A DNA stretch of 64,000 nucleotides. It comes from Takakia lepidozioides (lineage: Eukaryota > Streptophyta > Takakiopsida > Takakiales > Takakiaceae). The stretch is taken from the NCBI GenBank assembly GCA_030704615.1, contig CM060734.1, forward strand, positions 39,076,042-39,140,041, written 5' to 3'. Position numbers and translations under genes: made by a program. Shown piece by piece: positions 51,240 through 60,369 of this stretch. The number at the start of each line of letters is the position of its first letter. Within the stretch, counting starts at the first letter, position 1. Under the pieces are notes generated by a model. That model ran no database searches. It saw nothing but the letters and a program-made list of their open reading frames with translations, and was not told where the DNA came from.

Positions 51240-51660
51240 CCCCACGTGACACTATAAGGCTCTATTATTAATTCTAATAGTGACACGGGTAGGCACCTGT
51301 TGCAGTTTAAGGGTCATATCCCAGTGGCTCAGGGCACCTGCACCTGCATCCACCGCAAGAACTCCTATGGTTGGCTGGTCATCAACCCAGTCTCACCATA
51401 GAAGAAACACTGGTGGTCTTGCTAGTCATCACTCCAGCCTCACCACCGACAACATACTCCAGGATTGACCGGTGATCAAATCCGGCCTAATCCCTATGAA
51501 AGCAAGCGCCCACACAAAACCAACATGGCACACAGTCAAGCATGCAGGTGTTGGGGGGGATCCAAACACAAGAAATCAAAACATCAACACCCCCACACCA
51601 AAATCCATCTGAAATGCGGATCCTGCAGAATATCCCAGCCCAAAACCCCGGACTGACTGG
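51240..51660 (-). repeat. Element 1 leader, homologous to element 2 at about 59940-60310
   Basis: The reverse complement shares with element 2 the stretches ending in the first gag codons: CCAACCATAGGAGT-CTTGCGGTGGAT, CATGCTTGACTGTG, TTTGTGTGGGCGCTTG and GTCAGTCCGGG. This is 5' untranslated or LTR sequence of the family. A primer-binding site complementary to initiator tRNA-Met was sought but not recognised. Confidence 0.75.
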
Positions 51661-51765
51661 CCTCCACCAAGAGAGGCTTTGGCAACTACAAGTACAAAGT
51701 AATGAAAATAGTAAAGAGATGGAGGGGAGGAATAGAAGCCCGACCAAGCAAGATCTAATCCTGAT

Positions 51766-52515
51766 CTATGCTATCAACTGCCAGACTTCTCTCAAAGTGC
51801 CTCGCTCTGCATGATGGTAAGGTGTAGGCGGTATATCTATGTCCAGAAACCTGCCACTAACCTTGTCCCAAGCTACAGTAGCTCGCTCTAACCAACCCTC
51901 CTCCTCTTTCTGCCAGGTAGAGACAAAGCAATACTCCCCTATCTCCCGCTCACTGAACACTAAAGAAAATAAAGGTAGGGTGTGACAGTCTCTCAACTCG
52001 AAAGCTTTGAGACGGTTGCGGGTGTCCTCATTGTGAATGACTGCATCTCCTTCAAGTAGAACAAACTTGTCATTGCTAATGAACCCCCGCTCGTGGTTGC
52101 CTTGTGTAGAGCGTGTCCGGCTGCAACCATGTCTGATTGCACAAACTTGTGTAGCTCCTGCTCCTCTACTCCAATACACCACGGCCTTGTGGCTGAACAC
52201 CTTGGTCCCCGGGGCTGTCTTTGGCTGTGTTCCAAGCCTAGCTTTCACCCACTTTGGTATTCCACCTAAAGCTGCAGAACTGCTGGCTCCAACAAGGTTC
52301 TGACTGTCCAAAGCAATATTGAGGCCCTCAACGCCAACTACAACAGTTTGTTGTCCACTGCTAATGCCTGACTCCCAGTATGCAATCAACTCGTCCAACT
52401 GTTCTCCACTCAAATCAGTCTGAGTTCCTTGGGAAACATAAATCTTGTCCCCTTGGGTGCACACGCTAAGAGAAGAGACCTGCCCTTCAATTACGTCCTC
52501 ATTTCCCCCAGCCAT
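51766..52515 (-). CDS. Unidentified 249-residue open frame
   Basis: The frame starts with ATG at 52515 (MAGGNEDVIEGQVSSLSVC) and is uninterrupted to a TGA at 51766. It has no transmembrane stretch, no zinc finger and no domain I recognise. It lies just upstream of the element 1 leader and downstream of captured gene fragments. Element 2 has nothing like it at the equivalent place. It could be another captured host exon, a retroelement accessory protein or part of a different transposon. Confidence 0.45.
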   Translation of the reverse strand: MAGGNEDVIEGQVSSLSVCTQGDKIYVSQGTQTDLSGEQLDELIAYWESGISSGQQTVVVGVEGLNIALDSQNLVGASSSAALGGIPKWVKARLGTQPKTAPGTKVFSHKAVVYWSRGAGATQVCAIRHGCSRTRSTQGNHERGFISNDKFVLLEGDAVIHNEDTRNRLKAFELRDCHTLPLFSLVFSEREIGEYCFVSTWQKEEEGWLERATVAWDKVSGRFLDIDIPPTPYHHAERGTLREVWQLIA

Positions 52516-52956
52516 ACAAGGAGTACATCCCCAGATTTATCTCTCATGTAGATCAGAACAGGTTCTAGAAACAGGATTGTGGATCTTTCATGGCACACTC
52601 ACACTCTAAAAATTCCATAGATTTTTAGCAGAGTCCCAAAAACAAAAACCAGGTCTAGATAGGTAGATTTCCCTTTTCTGTAGGTCCCTGCGCAAGTTTT
52701 GGGTCCAACAGCCTTGGTAGGCCAAAGTTATGGCCAAACAGGCTCTATCTAATTTAAATTAGATCAAAGAACGATTTTTTTTTAATAAAATACTTGTCTT
52801 GGTTCCTGTTCCCTGGTTATCTACGGGTTCCCGAGGCCGTTCCCCTCGCACTGTGAGCACACTACTGCCCCATTTCCAAGCGCACTCCATAGCAGCAGTC
52901 TTCCGTGAGAGAGAGAGAGAGAGCTATGGCGGGACTTACAACAACAGCACAGGGCA

Positions 52957-53163
52957 TCACCGCGTCCTTGGCATCAGCGGCATGGGGGCATCTCCTATTT
53001 GAGGTATTCGGATTGACCTAACCCTGATCTTCACAAACCGCAGTCCATCAGCGTTGGTTGTCAACAGAACCTGATCAATCATGCCACTTTCATTGTGGCG
53101 CAAGCATGTGCTCTGGTCACGCTTGGTGTAGCGCTGTGCTTGACTGGCATTGTCATCCTCCAC
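52957..53163 (-). pseudogene. RNA polymerase II second-largest subunit (RPB2) gene fragment
   Basis: The minus-strand frame includes [20 protein letters not shown], then [16 protein letters not shown] and SIRIPQIGD. This is a conserved part of RPB2 just before the well-known KFASRHGQKG stretch, which is absent because the match stops at IGD. Only about 55 codons of a roughly 1200-codon gene are present, so it is a captured fragment and not a gene. Confidence 0.85.
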
Positions 53164-53184
53164 ATGTTCATATCATGCCTGCGA

Positions 53185-53376
53185 TCACCACCCAAGTCGA
53201 CCCCAACCAGTATTGACAGTGAGTGCAACTCGGTTGTTCTCCACACGCTCCATCATGCCTGCGATCAGCTTCCACACAAGGTGGTCCATTTCCGATGCCT
53301 GGCCTCCGCCCTCAATGTAGATGATATGACTCTTAACTCCCCAAATGTATCCAGCTATCCATTTCACTCCAGGCAC
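53185..53376 (-). pseudogene. Probable captured gene fragment, unidentified
   Basis: The frame reads [20 protein letters not shown] then EGGGQASEMDHLVWKLIAGM and MERVENNRVALTVNTG. It has the amino-acid composition of a real conserved protein and no stop for 64 codons, but I cannot name the family. It sits next to the RPB2 fragment on the same strand and may be part of the same capture event or a second gene. Confidence 0.4.
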
Positions 53377-53399
53377 TTTGTATTCATCCTAGGGACGTT

Positions 53400-54341
53400 G
53401 TGGTAGTGCAGATATCAACGTTCACAGCTTGCCAGCCCCTCCCTTGCGAACTGCGGTTATCCAACTCATGCCAGCGCTGCTCCATGCTGCACGGTAGAGC
53501 TTTCTTTGTGAAGGATCTTGAAATAAACCTGGCAGGTTTGAATCTTTCTTACAGTAGTCACATTGTAACAGAGCCATCAAGCAACAAATTGCAGTGGCAG
53601 TCGTTTACTGGATCCTCGCAACAGCCTTCCTTGCAGGATTCTTTACCTAGTTGGTTCACATTAGCAAATGAATCAGCATCTTCATCTCGTCAAGTGGTTG
53701 GAATGCCTGAGCGGTCACTGCCCATCAATCAAACTCAGACGGAGAACGGTTTGCTTGGTCTGCAAGGACACTCTTTGTCAGTAGGTGTTTGCCCCAAACA
53801 GCCAGAGCTGCAGCAAGTCTGCACACCCAGCCCGCAGGTGGAGCAAGACTGCAAGATATTTGGGTTCACGTTGACAAACAAGCGGACATGGCCAGTCTCC
53901 AGTCCCCAGATCACTCAAGGTGAGGATTCTGAAAGCTCAGGGCATTGCCCAGTGGCAGAAATAGCTAAGCCTTCTACCTATGGCAGCTTGGGGACAAGAG
54001 CATCACTTGTCATGGTTGAGCAAGAGATAACCCCACAATCCACGGGCCCCAACACCAATCTTGGAGGGCACGGACGACACTCGCAAGGCCTGACCACTCA
54101 ACTGGGTGCACTAAAGGCTGGCAATGAAAGAGCACAGAAAGCAGCACTTGAGGCTTTGTTCCTACTACGTCAAGCCTGGTCCTCCAGTCCTGCTGAGGTG
54201 GGAAAAGCACAAGCCATGGCAGCGGCAAAAGCCATCCCTATGCTACAACTGTTGATGAGGACATGCCCCCCACGCTTTCAGAACAAGGCAGACAGCCTGC
54301 TGCAGTGCCTGCCAGGAGGACGAGAATATTGTTGGCTTTGA
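53400..54341 (+). pseudogene. Chimaeric open frame: probable ARF fragment joined to a CSI1-like armadillo fragment
   Basis: A 313-codon frame on the plus strand joins two unrelated host-like pieces. The first, about 53640-54000, has a Gln/Ser-rich stretch and [14 protein letters not shown], typical of the region before the PB1 domain in auxin response factors. The second, about 54100-54330, reads [20 protein letters not shown] then [20 protein letters not shown] and LLQCLPGG, close to cellulose synthase-interactive (CSI1-like) armadillo proteins just before their C2 domain. The first codon listed is non-ATG. The frame ends soon after the CSI-like piece. This is a product of gene-fragment capture; expression is unknown. 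Confidence 0.65.
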
Positions 54342-54489
54342 ACTGCTGCAGCGACACTTCGAGTGGTTCCCGCCTTCCTGTTATGCTCCACTAGGCACAC
54401 ATAGTCAGTCTACCTGCAGGCTCTCGTAACCAAGCTATATTATAATAGTGCTTAAAAACAGGAACGTCACATCTAGCTTAGCACTAGAA

Positions 54490-54876
54490 AACTAGATACA
54501 GTTTCATCTCTCTCTCGTGATAAACAAAAGCTAAAAGGACACACACTCTCAACACAAGAAATATGAAATCCATCGCTATCACTCTTTAAAATAGAAGTCG
54601 AGCCAGGGGCACCCCAAGCTATGGGGACTCCACCCCACAACAACCTACACTCCCATCATAAGCACACTCAGATCTAAACGCATGAAGGAGCTCGGTTGCG
54701 CAGGCTCAACTCGAGAGAGATGAGTTGCGCGACTGCCGCTCTCGTGAAGATAAGGCGGTTCAGGTGTCAAACTAAACTTGACACCTGATTTAACACTTGA
54801 CCTAAATCCAAGTGTTAAATACAAATAACTAGCTTTATTCTAGTTGTTTTCACACCGTGCTTATTTAACTTGACAG
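54490..54876 (-). repeat. Right inverted repeat / LTR-start-like copy
   Basis: Reverse complement of 43004-43365, ending CTTATTTAACTTGACA at 54875. Similarity runs through the CTCGAGAGAGATGAG stretch and the CCCCAAGCTATGGGGAC stretch to about 54490. Together with the left copy it brackets 11.9 kb that holds element 1 and the captured fragments. Confidence 0.8.
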
Positions 54877-54959
54877 CAGCCCCGAGGCTGAGGCATAAGG
54901 TTTTTTTGCCAACTGTTTTTGAGAAATGAAAGTGTTGGTGGTGTGTGTTAATTAGGATG

Positions 54960-55623
54960 GGATGGTGAGGAAACATCGACCCGTCTCCCTCGAGGATGCG
55001 GAGGTAGTACCACATATCGATTGTGGCCCTAGAGCGACCATTTTTCGTGGCAAGGAGGCACCCATTGCACCTAATCCAATATAGGCTGCCGGACACAATC
55101 GTAGAAGGGACTGAGGCCAAATTTCAGGTGATGCGGAGGATGTTGACACTCTGAGATCGAGTCGGGCGCGCCGCGGGTTGCCTCCTTGCGGGCCACCCCG
55201 TCCAACCACGTCAACCTTTGACCCTCCCGACAGGATTGAGTGTTGGTGCACTAAGTATTGGGAACGGATACCGCCGGGTGGCACCAGACCACCGAGGCGG
55301 CGACCGCATGTTGTCGAAAAACATTACAAGAAGAACAAGATTGCGGATGCGGCAAAGGTGAGTGTTTTTCCCACCCCTCTCATTAACATTCATTTAAGGT
55401 ATATTTAGGTTTATCTAATAATATAGTATGATTGGTAAGCATACATGAATCAAAATTACGACATAAGTATTGATGCGTCGTTCACTACACACATTGCAGC
55501 CACGACTTGATGCCCAAGCTCGCAATCACATTGCACATGAGGCATTTTGCGCCGGTCTACTTACAGAATTTGTGCCAGAGCATGTGCCCGATGTGACTAG
55601 TTGGTTCCCCTAGCAGCACGTAG
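54960..55623 (+). other. Possible exon remnants upstream of the SET-like frame
   Basis: A frame ending at 55354 reads DPPDRIECWCTKYWERIPPG and then a basic stretch ending KKNKIADAAK at a GTGAGT donor. After an ACATTGCAG acceptor at 55499 the next open stretch reads PRLDAQARNHIAHEAFCAGL and TEFVPEHVPDVTSWFP before a TAG. These look like two exons of one protein that may belong with the proline-rich frame that follows. No domain is recognised. Confidence 0.35.
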
Positions 55624-56470
55624 ATGAGATACGTAGGGTCGAGGGGTATCGTAGGTGTCGTAGGCGTTATGGCCGGGGACGAGCAGGCCCACCCCCCCCC
55701 CCCCCCCCCCCCCCTTCCAGTTTCCTCAGGCGGTCCCCCTGATTGTGGCCTCCCCCCGTCTGTTTCTTTGCCTGATCCACCTCCGGTTGTACCTGATCCG
55801 GACGTTGTACCCCCGGTTGCACCTCCAACATTACATCCTCAACCACCTCCACTTTCATCTCCTCCGCCAGCAGTGCCACCTCCACCTCCACCTCCACCAC
55901 CACCACCACCTCTACCTCCACCTCCACCTCCACATGCATGTGCCCCCCGAACCCCTAGGAGGGGTCGGCTTCGCCCTAGGTTTCCTCCCCTTCGGCTTGG
56001 GCGGCCTGAGCCGGATCCTCGCCCCCAATGGGAAGCGCATAGGACTATGTTACTGACGACCGTCCAACCTCGTTGTTGGGGGAATCATCTCAACCCTCCC
56101 ACCCCCATCCGAGAAAATGTGGAGTTCGAGTATTGGGGGAGACGGTATGTTGTGAGAGCCGCTACAGACCCTGCTATGGGTCGGGGTTTATTCACGGTCA
56201 ATGATATTGTGGTTCATCCTCGGAGAAACAGCATGGTGGACTTGTTTCCCTACTACGGTCCATACTACACCTCCGCGGAGTTCCGTACATTACGCCTCGA
56301 AACCCCATACATCCTACCCTACATTTTGTCTGTCAACGGACATGATGCACGTAGATGGGGTTGTCTCCCATTGAGATCAAATTTTGTGATGGTGACCCCG
56401 ACATCTTTGGCAATGTTGCTGGGCTGGTCAATAGTTCTTTTGGTCATCCTAGGAGAACCAATGTAGTATG
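55624..56470 (+). pseudogene. Proline-rich, SET-like domain open frame
   Basis: The frame starts near 55624, passes a 23-base run of C (55692-55714) and a long proline-rich stretch, then reads YVVRAATDPAMGRGLFTVND, YYGPYYTSAEFRTL and ILPYILSVNGH. Shifted into another frame near 56340-56375 it continues CDGDPDIFGNVAGLVNSS and then FGHPRRTNVVWDE. The order GRGLF, YxGxxxxxxE, GNxAxxxNxS is that of a SET histone methyltransferase core, though the classic NHSC motif is altered. The C-run makes the true frame upstream uncertain, and the internal shift argues for a pseudogene. The SET assignment is by eye and moderate. Confidence 0.5.
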
Positions 56471-56499
56471 GGACGAGCGAAGCGATGGGCATGAGAGCT

Positions 56500-56875
56500 T
56501 TTGTGAACGTCAGTATACTGTGAGGGGATGCACATGTTTGGTTCACCAAGGGTACTCTACTTGTCCAGCATGTGGACCTCAAGTCGATTCCAGATATTCC
56601 CCAGCTTGCAAGAAATTGATATTCCAGGGGCATCGACGGTATCTTCCCCACAATCATGCCTATAGAAGATCCAGACTTTTTAATGGGGCGCGAGACATGA
56701 GACCTGCTCCACATACAGTGACAGCCACCGAAATCAAGGAGCGTGCACGACATTACAAACAATGGATTGATGATGGTGGGACTGTAGGCGCACAGAACGA
56801 TCCCTCCAAGCTCCATGGCGTAAAATGATTGTCCATTCTGTTTGACTTGCCTTACTGGGAGGTGCGATTACCACA
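56500..56875 (+). pseudogene. CACTA (En/Spm) TNP2-like transposase fragment
   Basis: The frame reads HQGYSTCPACGPQVD, KLIFQGHRRYLPHNHAYRR, RLFNGARDMRPAP, then after a TGA at 56826-56828 LSILFDLPYWEVRLPHL. In TNP2 transposases of CACTA elements this order is usual: a CxxC finger, M/FxGHRRxLPxxHPYR, and SIFFDLPYWKDL before the catalytic part. Only this central piece is present; the match stops at about 56875. It continues the reading frame of the SET-like piece, so the two are fused or juxtaposed. Confidence 0.7.
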
Positions 56876-56945
56876 CCTGTGTTTTGGGAACATAACAGTG
56901 CATTGGTTTTCATTGTGCATGATTGTTTGTTTACTGAACCTGTGC

Positions 56946-57300
56946 TGTTCAGATCACACCACTAGTGTGAAACTAGCTAGGAAATAGCTAGCTTTTACAT
57001 ATTGACATTTGGGATTGGCCCAAGTGTCAATCCAAGGGTCAAGGCAGATTTAGGCCCTGGAGTGGTTATCTTCACGGCAAGCGCGGAAGGCTCATCTTTC
57101 TCGAGTTGAGCCTCACCGCGCCTAGCTATGGTGCCGTAGTGTGGATTCCCCATGGCGTGGGGTGCACTTGGCTTGACTTGTATTTGAGTGATGAGGTTAT
57201 ATATGCATGAGTTTATGCTTCAGATTTGTGAGCTCGTGCTTGTATTCCTCTTCTTTATCACTCGAGAAAGATGAGCTCGTATCTGTGAGTGCCAAATACG
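56946..57300 (+). repeat. LTR-start-like sequence, diverged third copy
   Basis: It begins TGTTCAGATCACACCAC and keeps the order seen in the inverted repeats at 43004 and 54876: a GCTAG-containing inverted stretch, a repeated CAAGTGTYAA-type stretch, TTATCTTCACG, CTCGAGTTGAGCC and CCCCATGGCGTGGGGTG. Divergence is clear, so it is an older relative or a different subfamily. Confidence 0.65.
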
Positions 57301-57949
57301 AGTTAGTTGTAGCACTTGTGGTTTTTGCTTGAGAATGAGAGAAACCAAGTTGTTATGCAAGGAGCACCGTGGAGCTCTTGGTTGTTAGAAGCGGAGGCGA
57401 TGTGGGTTACGAGGTGGTAGACCTTGGCATTCGATCTTCAGCTTCAGAGATGAAAGCACCATGCTGCAGGTAATTCCAGAGCACCTTGATGGTTTCAGAT
57501 TGTGTACATGCATGAGCAAGCACGATTGGGAAGAGGACCAGTCAAGAGCAGGTTATAGTGGCTTTGGTGGCAAAGCTGAGAACTGGACTTGGGAATGCGA
57601 GCTTTCATTGTGTGAAGGATTGCAAGACCAAGCGAAAGGGCTGATTTGGCTTGGGGCAAATCAGTGCACTTTGTGGAGTATGGTGAGATAGGGTTTCAAT
57701 CTCGAGCTTCAGCATTGAGAGGGCTCTTGTCATGGCAAGAGCAGGGCTGGAACAGGAGCTAAGAGGTGCGACAAGGCCATGGAATGTGCACCTAGGGTTT
57801 CAGAGCTTGGAAGAAGAGCTCTTGTACCACAAGAGAAGTGTCTTGTGGTTGGAAATGTAAGCCTTAGGGTTTCAGGAGCTTGGCAAAGGCTGTGGAGTGC
57901 TTAGTCTTGTCTTAGAGAGCATCAAGGAGCCAAGGAGCCAAGATAGGGG
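57301..57949. other. Non-coding part of element 2 upstream region
   Basis: No gene recognised. The sequence is rich in AAGAG/GGAGC motifs and short imperfect repeats and probably belongs to the LTR or leader of element 2. Confidence 0.4.
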
Positions 57950-58350
57950 GCTGATATCTCTTGTGTGAAGAGGTTGCATGTGTGGAGCATGTATTCAGCT
58001 CATTGAAGCTTCCATCTTCAAGCTTGGAGGGCAAGCAAGGAAGAGGGAAGGGCTGACTTCCCTTATGTGAGGGCAATGCATGTGTGGAGCATGCTATCAG
58101 CCTGGTGAAGGCTTGCACTTTCAGGTGTGGGAGTGCAAGAAAGGAAGGAAGGGGCTGGTTTCCCTGTAGGGCATGTGGAGCATGCTTTCAGCCTGCTGAA
58201 GCTTGTATTTTCAGGTTTGTGGGTGCAAGAAATGAAGCAAAGGAGCTAATTCTCTTATGGTGAGAGTGGGGCATGTGTGGAGCATGCCTTCAGCCCATTA
58301 AGGCTCTTGTTTTCAAGCTTTAGAGAGCTAGAATGAAAGGACTAGGGCTG
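57950..58350 (+). repeat. About 110-bp tandem repeat, four diverged units
   Basis: Units share GCATGTGTGGAGCATG, TCAGCCTGCTGAAGCTTG or variants, TTTTCAGGTTTG and GTGCAAGAAAGGAAG. Four copies at about 57970, 58075, 58165 and 58270 vary in length and sequence. They lie within the non-coding upstream region of element 2. Confidence 0.75.
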
Positions 58351-58789
58351 GTTTCCACTTGGAGTGAAAGAAAAGCACTTGTAGGGCCTATGTGAGTTGG
58401 GGTTTCAACTTCAAGCTTGAAGGGAGCGCAACTCTTGAAGCAGCAGGTGTAGGGGGCTGGAATAAGCTCTAAGATAGATGCTATGGCCAAGGAGAGTGCT
58501 TGAATGAGTGCTCACAAGGGCTGGGAACCAGCAGGGCTTGGTTATTTGCCATTGAGTTTAGTGGCGTGTTTGGGGAGGCTAAGTGAGAAAGAAGGCTTGG
58601 TTTGTGGCAACCACCTCATGGCTTAGGGCTACTATGGTGGTGTGTGGGAGCCAAAAGAGCAATGCTGATTTCCTCACAGCCGCCATAGCTCGGTGGAAAG
58701 AAGCCTAGAGTCCAAGAGACACAAACCCTAGCTTGGCGTGGCTAAACCCCTTGGAGAAATGGCTAAATTGCCAGAGCGGCCATGGATGG

Positions 58790-59720
58790 GGCTGTGACGG
58801 GCTGTCCCTGTGGCCTTGGGGGCTGTGACGGGCTGTGATGGGCTACAACAGGTCGTGCCTGAGGCCTTTGGGGCTGTGAGGGGCTGTGGCGAGCTGTGAC
58901 GGGCTGTGATGGGCTGTGAGGGGTTGTGACAGGCCGTGCCTGAGGCCTTTGGGGCTGTGAGGGGCTGTGAGGGGCTGTGACATGCCGTGCCTGAGGCTTT
59001 GGGGCTGTGAGGGGCTGTGTCAGGCCGTGCCTGAGGCCTTTGGGGCTGTGAGGGCTGTGCCGAGCTGCGCTGGTGGCCTTCGGGGCTGTGACAGGCTGCG
59101 AGGGGCTGTGTTGGGCTGCGCCGGTGGCCTTCGGGGCTGTGATGGTCTGTGACGGGCTACGCCGGTGGCCTTGGGGGCTGTGATGGGCTGTGAGGGGTGT
59201 GCCGGTGGCCTTTTGGGGCTGTGACAGGCTGTGCCCGTGGCCTTTAGGGCTGTGATAGGCTGTGAGGGGATGTGACAGGCCGTGCCTGAGGCCTTTGGGG
59301 CTGTGACGGGCTGTGTCAGGCCGTGCTTGAGGCCTTTGGGGCTGTGAGGGGCTTGTGGCGAGCTGTGACGGGCTGTGAGGGGCTGTAACAGGCTGTGCCC
59401 AGTGGCCTGTGGGGCTGTGACGGGCTGTGCGGGGCTGTGACAGGCTGTGCCCAGTGGCCTGTGGGCTGTGACGGGCTGTGACAGGCCGTGGCGAGGTGTG
59501 ACGGGCTGTGCGGGGCTGTGACAGGCTGTGGCGGAATGTGGCTTGTGGGGCTGTGACGGGCTGTGGCGAGCTGTGACGGCTATGAGGGGCTGTGACAGGT
59601 TGTGCCCAGTGGCCTGTGGGACTGTGACGGCTGTGACCAGTGAGCTGTGTGGGCCTGTGCTGGTCTGTGGTGGCCCGTGTTGACCTGTGGACGGCCTGTG
59701 CTGACTCGTGGAGGCACTGG
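58790..59720 (+). repeat. G-rich minisatellite (GGGGCTGTGACGGGCTGTG-type)
   Basis: About 930 bp consist of short units such as GGGGCTGTGACGGGCTGTG and GTGGCCTTTGGGGCTGTGA in irregular higher-order arrangement. The plus strand is strongly G-rich and has few A. Long open frames on both strands here, including one of 240 codons on the minus strand, follow from the repeat and are not genes. Confidence 0.9.
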
Positions 59721-60369
59721 TGGACTGCCTAAGGACTGGCATGTGGTCTTGAAGGCTGAATTTTGAAGCTCGTGGAGGGCGGTTTGAGGAGTATCTTCAT
59801 GATATTCCCATGGTCATGCAAGTGAGGGAAGAGAGGAGAGGAAGAGTGTTGGGATGAGGGCATGCTGGGGTTAGGCATTGTTTTAGCTTCTCTTCCTCGT
59901 AGTTTCCACCCTCTCATTAGGCCAAGACCTTTCCGTAGGTGGAGGCAAGAGTCAGTCCGGGTTTGGGCTGGGATGTCCTTGCAGGAGCAACACCGTGGAG
60001 TTGTTTTTGGTGTGGGGGAGTTGTCGTTCTGATTTCTTATGTTTGGATCCCCTCCATACCTGCATGCTTGACTGTGCGCCATGCTAGTTTTGTGTGGGCG
60101 CTTGTTTTTATAGGTGATTGGTCCGGATTTGATCACCGGCCAGTCCTAGAGCATGCTGTCGATGGTGAGGCTAAGGTGATGACCAACCAGACCATCATTG
60201 TTTCTCATGTGGTGAGGTTGGAGGTGATGACCAGCCAACCATAGGAGTGCTTGCGGTGGATACAGGTACAGGTGTAGGCTATGTTAGGAACTTAGTATTC
60301 CAAACCATAAGCCGCAACAGGTTCTCTACTCGGTTACCTTGTGGAGAGGGGGTTAGGGACATGTTCATG

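Larger units (their letters stand above)
44971..51660 (-). mobile_element. Ty3/gypsy retrotransposon carrying a C5-DNA methyltransferase (element 1)
   Basis: On the minus strand the order is: leader matching element 2 (51660-51240), the first gag codons (to about 51110), a SWIM gene fragment in place of the rest of gag (51110-50682), the gag-protease region (50682-49717), a linker (49716-49280), a cytosine-5 DNA methyltransferase (49279-48346), a connector (48345-47790), then reverse transcriptase, RNase H and integrase (47786-44971). Protease before RT before RNase H before integrase defines Ty3/gypsy (Metaviridae). Comparison with element 2 at 57-64 kb shows that it is broken by TAG codons, two frame changes and the SWIM replacement. 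A normal 3' LTR was not identified. Confidence 0.88.

Noticed and set aside
43004-54876. Classical Pack-MULE or Helitron
   Set aside because: No 9-11 bp target duplication fits the ends, no MULE transposase is seen inside, and there is no CTRR end with 3' hairpin. The ends resemble LTR starts, so the class is left open.
59020-59742. A 240-codon minus-strand open frame rich in HSPSQP-type repeats
   Set aside because: It lies wholly inside the G-rich minisatellite and reflects its period; no start context or domain.
56946-60310. A complete 3.3-kb LTR for element 2
   Set aside because: Only the first 350 bp resemble the other repeat copies, no CA end followed by a primer-binding site was found, and the 3' LTR is outside the window, so no LTR length is claimed.
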